This document shows, piece after piece, positions 30,828 to 35,303 of a DNA stretch of 35,303 nt. Source of the DNA: a virus; the IMG/VR virus record IMGVR_UViG_3300033149_000088, positions 1 through 35,303 of that record, one strand, 5' to 3'. Position numbers and translations under genes: made by a program. Position 1 is the first letter of the stretch. Every line of letters begins with the position of its first letter. The notes beneath the pieces are model-generated. The model had not been told where the DNA came from and did no database searches. It worked only from the letters and a program-made list of their open reading frames with translations.

Positions 30828-31464
30828 GAAAATCTTAATCATTACAGGTCCACAAGGATCTGGCAATCATTTATTCAGTAGACTGTTTAGTCTACATGAT
30901 AAAGTAGGTGGTTGGAAAGAATTAAATGACAAGTACTGGGTACCTAGTGATGAAGAAACATTTGCTGAGTATTGGGTTTATCCAGAACGTTTAAAAGACT
31001 TTGACTTTAGTGAACATGATTACTGGGTAGCAAATGTCAGTTGTCCATTTATGTATGACGGCACACGTTACGTACCTAAGATAAAAGAGTTTGCAGACGA
31101 ATGTATCAGATTAGGTATTGATGTTACGATAGGTATAATCGTAAGAGATAAAAATATAAATGTAGAACAACAGAAAAGAGTTAGGAAAGAAATAACACTT
31201 CCAATAGCACTTGACTATTACTATACAAATCTGTTAGACTATAATGTGCATTTCTTAGACCATGAAGCATTCTTTTTACATAAGGCTTATTATCTAAGAT
31301 ATGTAAGTAAAGTTTTAGACTTTCCAGTTGCATATGACAATCCAGATATAATGAAATTTATTTTGGAAGATGCTAATCATAAGTATGTCAAATATGTAGA
31401 CGAGCATTGGCTTGACAAAGAAGTGTGGGACGGTATTAGAACTAAAGAGGAAAGAAACGTATGA
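30799..31464 (+). CDS. P-loop kinase/sulfotransferase-like protein, 221 aa
   Basis: KILIITGPQGSGNHLFSRLF (about 10-29) is a P-loop-like nucleotide-binding turn, with the GNHLFSRL pattern often seen in marine phage proteins of the sulfotransferase or kinase class. Later GIIVRDKNINVEQQKRVRKE (about 113-132) resembles a 3'-phosphate-binding strand with conserved Arg. The rest is helical, with many Tyr and Trp residues. It begins within the end of the cupin gene (29-bp overlap) and stops at the next start. It probably uses PAPS or ATP on the same unknown substrate as its neighbours. Confidence 0.7.
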   Translation: MSDSKDITNKKILIITGPQGSGNHLFSRLFSLHDKVGGWKELNDKYWVPSDEETFAEYWVYPERLKDFDFSEHDYWVANVSCPFMYDGTRYVPKIKEFADECIRLGIDVTIGIIVRDKNINVEQQKRVRKEITLPIALDYYYTNLLDYNVHFLDHEAFFLHKAYYLRYVSKVLDFPVAYDNPDIMKFILEDANHKYVKYVDEHWLDKEVWDGIRTKEERNV

Positions 31465-32081
31465 AGTATATATTTGTAGCAGGCGCACCCGGATCTAAAT
31501 GGAGTAGTGTATGTAAAAACATTTACTACAGTGATTCTATAGATCAAAGTGATGCTAGTGAAAATAGAGAGTATTGGCATGATGCAAGTGGACAACTCGA
31601 CTTGATGCATATTGGTGCATACTTTGATCCAGGTATGGAGTTCGGAGAATTCTTCGGCGATATCAACAAGTATACAAAAGAAGAATGTGAAGCAGAGTTT
31701 GATAGACCTTTTTCAGGCGAAGGTGTGCGTATTATTAAAAGTCATGTGTTCGCACATCACATAGACTTTCTAAAAGATAACTGGCCAGACTGTCCTATCA
31801 TTTTAGTTCACAGAGATAATGATGCATGTTTGGGTTGGTGGGTAAGATGCGGACACTTTGATATTACATATCCTTTATATCATAAATATTATGTGAACTT
31901 AAGAGAAATGAGTAAGATTGTAGACGATCAAAATAGAGATATCGTCAATGCATGGAAAAGATATGGTGGCATTAGTCCTAAAGATAATAGAGATTTATCA
32001 GATATATTAAAAATCAACAGACCGCCAGAAGAATACGAACAAGACTACAACCTAAAAGATATCGGAGTAAAGGTAATATGA
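31461..32081 (+). CDS. Sulfotransferase-like P-loop protein, 206 aa
   Basis: MKYIFVAGAPGSKWSSVCKN (1-20) is a modified P-loop or phosphosulfate-binding loop (the usual GSKWS form). CPIILVHRDNDACLGWWVRC (about 112-131) matches the HRD-type 3'-phosphate-binding strand. RIIKSHVFAHH (about 90-100) may hold the catalytic His region. It forms with the preceding gene a pair of related proteins in an operon with ATGA overlaps. Role in PAPS-dependent sulfation is proposed from the APS-kinase fusion two genes upstream. Confidence 0.7.
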   Translation: MKYIFVAGAPGSKWSSVCKNIYYSDSIDQSDASENREYWHDASGQLDLMHIGAYFDPGMEFGEFFGDINKYTKEECEAEFDRPFSGEGVRIIKSHVFAHHIDFLKDNWPDCPIILVHRDNDACLGWWVRCGHFDITYPLYHKYYVNLREMSKIVDDQNRDIVNAWKRYGGISPKDNRDLSDILKINRPPEEYEQDYNLKDIGVKVI

Positions 32082-32749
32082 CACAAAGCAGTTGGGAACA
32101 ATTAAAACAAAGAAGCAGTTATCACTTTGACCCTGATTTGATGCATCCTTTATATGATACAGTAGATAGAGTAGGCGTAATTGATTTGAGTAGTATCACA
32201 CAAGAAGAATTAGACAACGTTGTAGCAGAGTCTAAAGAAGCAACGTGGCGTACGAGAGGCAATCCTAAAAAAGAATCTAAAGTCAGAGGAGAAGATGAAT
32301 TTAAAACTGAAGACTATGACTTAGAAAAGACAGGTTATGGTATCGACTATGTTGTCAGTAATCTTAATTGGGAAGTACCACCAAGCATACAAGCAATTGC
32401 AGATCAGTTTGGTTTAGATGATATGATGACTAGAATTCATGTACAGAATCCAGGTCAAGTATGGAACTTGCATATGGATAAATTAGAAAAATGGAACTTT
32501 GAAGATCCAAGTACTGTGGAAAGATATATGATTCAATTATCTGATTGGAGACCCGGACAATGGTTTAGTTATGGTAACTATACTTTTGAACATTGGAAAG
32601 CAGGAGATGTAACTACGTTTAGATGGCAAGACGTGCCCCACTCTACAGCAAACGCAGGTCATCACCCTCGTATAACTTTACAAGTTACTGGTGTTCGGAC
32701 TGAAAAATCTAAAGAGTTTATACGATTGTTACGAAAGGGAGAGTTATAA
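32078..32749 (+). CDS. 2-oxoglutarate/Fe(II) oxygenase-like protein, 223 aa
   Basis: VWNLHMDKLEKWNFEDPSTV (about 128-147) supplies HxD, and DVPHSTANAGHHPRITLQVT (about 185-204) supplies the distal His and the 2OG-binding Arg, the metal triad arrangement of aspartyl/asparaginyl hydroxylase-type oxygenases. DWRPGQWFSYGN is a typical strand between them. It is the last gene of the cassette and ends at a bidirectional hairpin. It probably hydroxylates a small molecule, sugar or protein residue. Overlaps the previous gene by four bases. Confidence 0.87.
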   Translation: MTQSSWEQLKQRSSYHFDPDLMHPLYDTVDRVGVIDLSSITQEELDNVVAESKEATWRTRGNPKKESKVRGEDEFKTEDYDLEKTGYGIDYVVSNLNWEVPPSIQAIADQFGLDDMMTRIHVQNPGQVWNLHMDKLEKWNFEDPSTVERYMIQLSDWRPGQWFSYGNYTFEHWKAGDVTTFRWQDVPHSTANAGHHPRITLQVTGVRTEKSKEFIRLLRKGEL

Positions 32750-32758
32750 CTCTCTTTT
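32735..32758. terminator. Palindromic terminator shared by convergent genes
   Basis: GAGAGTTATAACTCTC (32739-32754) is a perfect 16-bp palindrome, extended by A-A-G/T-T-T-T pairing to 32735-32758, with TTTT on the plus strand. Both converging genes end inside it: the plus gene with GAG TTA TAA and the minus gene with GAG TTA TAA as well. It should act as a terminator for rightward transcription and perhaps leftward. Confidence 0.75.
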
Positions 32759-32977
32759 GTTGACATCCTTGCAGATTTCTTTTGCAAGATCACTACCAGT
32801 TGTAACAAACAAAAACGGAAAGAACGCATGTATGATAACAGCAAAGCCTGTTAATAGCATACTTACACCATAGTACAATGCACAACTTAAATGTTCCGTG
32901 TATGTTTCACCCAAAGAGTGCGGATGTTCTGTAAATTTGTTTCGGAGTTTATTGAAAAATGTGATGATTTTGCTCAC
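32744..32977 (-). CDS. DUF6356-like small membrane protein, about 77 aa
   Basis: The frame has FTEHPHSLGETYTEHLSCAL followed by hydrophobic YYGVSMLLTGFAVIIHAFFP and FLFVTTGS. The TxHPxSxGExYxEH motif then HA(x)nPF is the DUF6356 signature I recall, a family of short membrane proteins with one or two helices. I place the start at a GTG (VSKIITFFNKL) at 32977; an ATG at 33010 would overlap the upstream metallopeptidase more. It is probably translated after the metallopeptidase on the same minus-strand message. Role unknown. Confidence 0.7.
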   Translation of the reverse strand: MSKIITFFNKLRNKFTEHPHSLGETYTEHLSCALYYGVSMLLTGFAVIIHAFFPFLFVTTGSDLAKEICKDVNKREL

Positions 32978-33488
32978 CGTATATTTTGATATACTTACCA
33001 GCAATTTCATCTGCTTCCATCTCAATAGGAGAACCAGGATAACTTGAACCAGGTGTTATCTCACCTTTTTCTCCTTGTCGAATATGAACAAGTTCATGGA
33101 ATACTGTTCTAAGAATATCAACTAAGTTTCTGTTGCCATAGACCCAAATTTCATCTGATCCTAATTCGTGTCTACCTGTATGATGCCCGTCTTGTGCTTC
33201 TTCAGTATCGTAACTTAACTTTACTTTAGGCATATCTTTAACTTTTAAAACATCTCCCATCCAATGTGCCGCTTTTGTTACTTCATCTTCAATGTTTAAA
33301 CCATCAGTAAACATTTGATCAGATGCAGTTAATTCTTCTCTTGCTTTGTGTGCTTGTTTGGCAGCCTGCTTGGCGCTACGATAAATTTTACCTTTTTCGT
33401 CTACGTTATATTGATCACTCTTAATCTTGGGAAGTCTATTTTCCAAGTCTTTAAGCGGTGTTTCGTTAATAAATTGATGGGCTCTCAT
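32949..33488 (-). CDS. Zinc metallopeptidase with capsid-targeting-like N-terminus, 179 aa
   Basis: I start at 33488 (MRAHQFINETPLKDLENRLP), since a late promoter lies directly upstream, inside the longer frame. QFINE at 5-9 fits the (L/I)xE prohead-protease tag. VFHELVHIRQGEKG has HExxH at 131-135, with Glu in PIEMEADEIAG (156-161) as the likely third ligand, an ImmA/IrrE- or SprT-like zincin arrangement. The region 38-60 is basic. It lies antisense between rightward units. A packaged protease could attack host proteins early; alternatively it cleaves virion or repressor proteins. Confidence 0.8.
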   Translation of the reverse strand: MRAHQFINETPLKDLENRLPKIKSDQYNVDEKGKIYRSAKQAAKQAHKAREELTASDQMFTDGLNIEDEVTKAAHWMGDVLKVKDMPKVKLSYDTEEAQDGHHTGRHELGSDEIWVYGNRNLVDILRTVFHELVHIRQGEKGEITPGSSYPGSPIEMEADEIAGKYIKIYGEQNHHIFQ

Positions 33489-33493
33489 ACTAT

Positions 33494-33501
33494 TATTTAT
33501 C
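33494..33501 (-). promoter_or_regulatory. Late promoter (GATAAATA) abutting the metallopeptidase ATG
   Basis: On the minus strand the order is GATAAATAATAGTATG, matching the composite at 470 and 24813 with C changed to A. The ATG begins five bases after the box and no Shine-Dalgarno is seen. Confidence 0.65.
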
Positions 33502-33528
33502 AAAAATTGACTTTGGGAAATGTTTTGC

Positions 33529-33557
33529 TTGACTCTAATCGCATTAAATATTACAAT
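33529..33557 (+). promoter_or_regulatory. Sigma70-type early promoter, leaderless configuration
   Basis: TTGACT (33529-33534), a 17-bp spacer and TACAAT (33552-33557) closely match host sigma70. The ATG at 33565 is seven bases after the -10, so transcription would begin at about 33564. No Shine-Dalgarno. It faces away from the late promoter of the metallopeptidase. Confidence 0.75.
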
Positions 33558-33564
33558 AGAACAC

Positions 33565-33786
33565 ATGATATTACCTGAAGTAGAAAAAGCACTACATATC
33601 ATTTGGGAACTAGAGTATGAAATGTTGAATGAAAGAAACTGTGGTTACACGGGTTCAGACATGAAAAAGAAACTCTGGGAAATCAAAATGAGAGTAGATA
33701 AAGCAATTGCCAAGGCTCCAGTCTATCATGGTGACCCGAATTACGAACAAGAATATCTTGTAGCAAAAATTAAAGGCGAAGTATGA
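33565..33786 (+). CDS. Small conserved early protein, 73 aa
   Basis: I start at 33565 (MILPEVEKALHIIWELEYEM) because the sigma70 promoter lies within any longer frame. The protein is helical and charged (LNERNCGYTGSDMKKKLWEI, KMRVDKAIAKAPVYHG). No motif recognised. Its end overlaps the dehydrogenase start (ATGA), so both are on one early message. Function unknown. Confidence 0.75.
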   Translation: MILPEVEKALHIIWELEYEMLNERNCGYTGSDMKKKLWEIKMRVDKAIAKAPVYHGDPNYEQEYLVAKIKGEV

Positions 33787-34586
33787 AGTTAGGCATAATC
33801 GGTAAAGGGTTTGTTGGCTCAGCAGTCAGCAATGGCTTTACTAACGATACAGAACAATTTATTGTTGACCCTACAATCAACTCGCATACAATCAAAGATT
33901 TAGTAGAATGGAACCCAGACATGATATTTGTCTGTGTACCCACACCACAACAAGACTCACATTTAGATGTAGATACTCACATAGTACGTGAAGTATTACT
34001 TAACATTGGATTTACAGACTATGCAAACGTTGTAGTAGTTAAATCTACTATCACTCCTAATCATCTAACGCAGTTTAAGAAACTTTTTAGTGGATTACGA
34101 CTTGTATATAACCCTGAGTTCTTAACTGAAGCAAACAGTTTAGAAGACTTTATTAATCCAAATATGCAAATACTAGGCGGAGACTTACAAGACTGTATCG
34201 AAGTAGAACAAGCATACATTCATCATAGTCAAGTCAAAATCGTACCCACATTCAAAACAGACTTCACAACAGCAAGTCTAATCAAATACACAATTAACAG
34301 TTGGTTAGCAACGAAAGTATCATTCTTTAATGAATTATTTCATTTGCACCAATCAAGCAATGCAGAGACTACATGGGAGCAGTTTACTGATATGGTAAAA
34401 CGTGATCCAAGAATAGGAGACAGTCATATGCAAGTCCCAGGACCAGATGGTATGTTTGGTTTTGGAGGACACTGTTTTCCAAAAGATACTAAAGCATTGT
34501 TATATTATTCTAAACTAGAGGGGGCACCACTCACTCTACTAGAGAAAGTTATCACTCAAAATGATGACGACAGAAACGGGCAATAA
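33783..34586 (+). CDS. UDP-glucose/GDP-mannose dehydrogenase-like protein, short form, 267 aa
   Basis: MKLGIIGKGFVGSAV gives the NAD-binding GxGxxG at 7-12. IFVCVPTPQ, VVKSTITP and YNPEFLTEANS are typical of nucleotide-sugar dehydrogenases, and GFGGHCFPKDTKAL near 227-240 holds the catalytic Cys231. Bacterial family members are about 390-430 aa; here the C-terminal UDP-binding domain is missing, though the frame ends naturally. Short forms occur in marine phages (from memory). It should oxidise UDP-glucose or GDP-mannose to the uronic acid, though loss of the third domain makes this uncertain. Confidence 0.88.
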   Translation: MKLGIIGKGFVGSAVSNGFTNDTEQFIVDPTINSHTIKDLVEWNPDMIFVCVPTPQQDSHLDVDTHIVREVLLNIGFTDYANVVVVKSTITPNHLTQFKKLFSGLRLVYNPEFLTEANSLEDFINPNMQILGGDLQDCIEVEQAYIHHSQVKIVPTFKTDFTTASLIKYTINSWLATKVSFFNELFHLHQSSNAETTWEQFTDMVKRDPRIGDSHMQVPGPDGMFGFGGHCFPKDTKALLYYSKLEGAPLTLLEKVITQNDDDRNGQ

Positions 34587-34601
34587 TGCCTATAAAAATG
34601 C

Positions 34602-34630
34602 TTGACAGTATGCAGAATATCCTGTATACT
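34602..34630 (+). promoter_or_regulatory. Sigma70-type early promoter for the dsbA-like/DNA polymerase unit
   Basis: A perfect TTGACA (34602-34607), a 17-bp spacer and TATACT (34625-34630). Start expected near 34637, giving a 29-nt leader with an AGGAGA Shine-Dalgarno at about 34655 before the ATG at 34666. The only sigma70 promoter here with a normal leader. Confidence 0.85.
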
Positions 34631-34665
34631 ATATGCATAGATTTACATAATCACAGGAGATAATA

Positions 34666-34926
34666 ATGGCAGGTAAATACTTTAATCCAGAGCAAGTTAA
34701 CAAAATGAAGCAACTTGTAAATGAAGGCATGGCAGTGATGCAAGAAGTTGAAACACTTAATGGTGGACTCAATGACACTGTAAAAGCAATCGCAGAAGAA
34801 CTTGAAATCAAGCCTTCTATTCTTAAGAAAGCAATTAGAATTGCATACAAAAGCAATCTAATAGACACGAATGCTGACCACGAACAATTGAATGATATCT
34901 TGGAGACTGTTGGTAGAACTCTTTAA
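34666..34926 (+). CDS. dsbA: DsbA-like dsDNA-binding/late transcription factor, 86 aa
   Basis: Length and pattern match T4 DsbA (89 aa), a protein that binds double-stranded DNA and helps late transcription. The helical N-terminal half (KMKQLVNEGMAVMQEVETLN) is followed by KAIAEELEIKPSILKKAIRI and AYKSNL, which resembles the helix-turn-helix-like middle of DsbA (IRIRAKDELGVDGKMFNRLL as I recall it). The similarity is by eye from memory, so family is likely but not proven. It precedes DNA polymerase with a TAATG overlap under an early promoter. Confidence 0.7.
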   Translation: MAGKYFNPEQVNKMKQLVNEGMAVMQEVETLNGGLNDTVKAIAEELEIKPSILKKAIRIAYKSNLIDTNADHEQLNDILETVGRTL

Positions 34927-35303
34927 TGTCTTATGTCGATGCCATACATGATAAGTCTGCGGAACGTATCCATGTCGTAGAACGTACCCCTGAGGGTAAC
35001 AGAGAGTTTAAGGAATATCCTACTAACTACGTTCTATATTACGAAGATCACAAAGGCAAACATCGATCACTTTATGGCACATCTGTCAAAAAGTTTTCAT
35101 CACGTAAACAAGCAGAGTGGGAAAAAGAAAAACGCATACACGGTAAGAAACGTCTGTTTGAAGCAGATATTCCTATCGTCTTTAGATGTCTTAGTGAAAA
35201 CTATCTGAAGGTTGATGCCCCTAAACTGCATACGTGTTTCTTTGATATCGAGGTAGACTTTGATCCTAGTAGAGGATTCTCTCCTCCAAGTGATCCATTC
35301 AAT
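34926..35303 (+). CDS. 43: Family B DNA polymerase, T4 gp43-like (3' end cut by window edge)
   Basis: The ATG overlaps the previous stop (TAATG). The 126 visible residues begin MSYVDAIHDKSAERIHVVER, include TNYVLYYEDHKGKHRSLYG and LFEADIPIVFRCLSENY, and reach CFFDIEVDFDPSRGFSPPSD, whose DIE is the first acidic exonuclease motif (Exo I) of T4-type replicative polymerases. The N-terminal domain is thus present; the exonuclease and polymerase domains lie outside the window. It will carry out phage genome replication with proofreading. The strongest lineage marker in the window. Confidence 0.92.
   Translation, partial: MSYVDAIHDKSAERIHVVERTPEGNREFKEYPTNYVLYYEDHKGKHRSLYGTSVKKFSSRKQAEWEKEKRIHGKKRLFEADIPIVFRCLSENYLKVDAPKLHTCFFDIEVDFDPSRGFSPPSDPFN

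Noticed and set aside
33489-33602. Longer start for the minus-strand metallopeptidase
   Set aside because: It contains the minus-strand late promoter and the divergent sigma70 promoter; the start at 33488 gives the tag-like MRAHQFINE.
1-35303. tRNA genes, CRISPR arrays, insertion sequences or attachment sites
   Set aside because: I saw no cloverleaf pattern, spaced repeats, transposase motifs or flanking direct repeats; this is by eye, so a tRNA scan would settle it.

Overview
The window looks like part of the genome of a T4-like (Tevenvirinae-related) marine myovirus. It is AT-rich, almost fully coding, and tightly packed, with many TAATG or ATGA stop/start overlaps. It runs from a phoH-like gene (leftward, cut by the left edge) to the first 126 codons of a family B DNA polymerase resembling T4 gp43 (cut by the right edge). 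A T4-type late promoter word, (G)ATAAATA(C), recurs in front of genes, and three good sigma70-type promoters (TTGACT/A-N17-TATAAT-like) precede probable early genes. From memory, many proteins here resemble conserved unknowns of marine T4-like phages of cyanobacteria and Pelagibacter. The host cannot be fixed from this window. I found no tRNA, rRNA, CRISPR array, integrase or insertion sequence.

Layout. 1-4835: phoH-like gene, two conserved unknown phage proteins, then a probable early chaperone pair, a J-domain protein and a ClpA-like double AAA+ ATPase that keeps an IGF loop of the kind used to dock on ClpP. 4888-8405: small conserved genes, a 639-aa HxGH nucleotidyltransferase protein and a GT-A type glycosyltransferase, closed by a rho-independent terminator. 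8518-20548: probable late genes for lysine-rich or Cys-rich proteins of unknown function, a ParB-like protein, a Dps-like ferritin and a 1974-aa repeat protein. 20553-27289: a YkgJ-type Cys-cluster protein, an asparagine-synthetase-like enzyme, a radical SAM enzyme, a zinc-finger protein, a sulfotransferase-like protein and small basic proteins. 27286-28029 (minus): a methyltransferase. 28175-32749: a metabolic cassette of a diiron ferritin-like protein, class I glutamine amidotransferase, APS-kinase/nucleotidyltransferase fusion, cupin, two P-loop/sulfotransferase-like proteins and a 2OG-Fe(II) oxygenase. 32744-33488 (minus): a DUF6356-like membrane protein and a zinc metallopeptidase. 33565-35303: an early-type rightward unit with a short UDP-glucose/GDP-mannose dehydrogenase, a DsbA-like late-transcription/dsDNA-binding protein and DNA polymerase.

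The most interesting signal is a shared N-terminal tag. Several otherwise unrelated proteins begin with versions of M-[RK]-x-x-[EQ]-F-[LI]-x-E (MRAREFLSE, MRAVEFLTE, MRAHQFINE, MLINEIITE, MKFNEITE, MRLRELQE). This resembles the T4 capsid-targeting sequence (MKTYQEFIAE, from memory), which is cut by the gp21 prohead protease at (L/I)xE. I propose that the phage packages a set of internal head proteins (ParB-like, metallopeptidase, Cys-rich, lysine-rich) for ejection into the host. Other points of note are five genes split by a shift of the same +1 sense, clustered at 18.9-29.2 kb; promoters placed so close to ATG that the mRNAs should be leaderless; a 16-bp palindrome carrying ATAAATA on both strands; and a terminator palindrome that encodes Glu-Leu-stop for both convergent genes.
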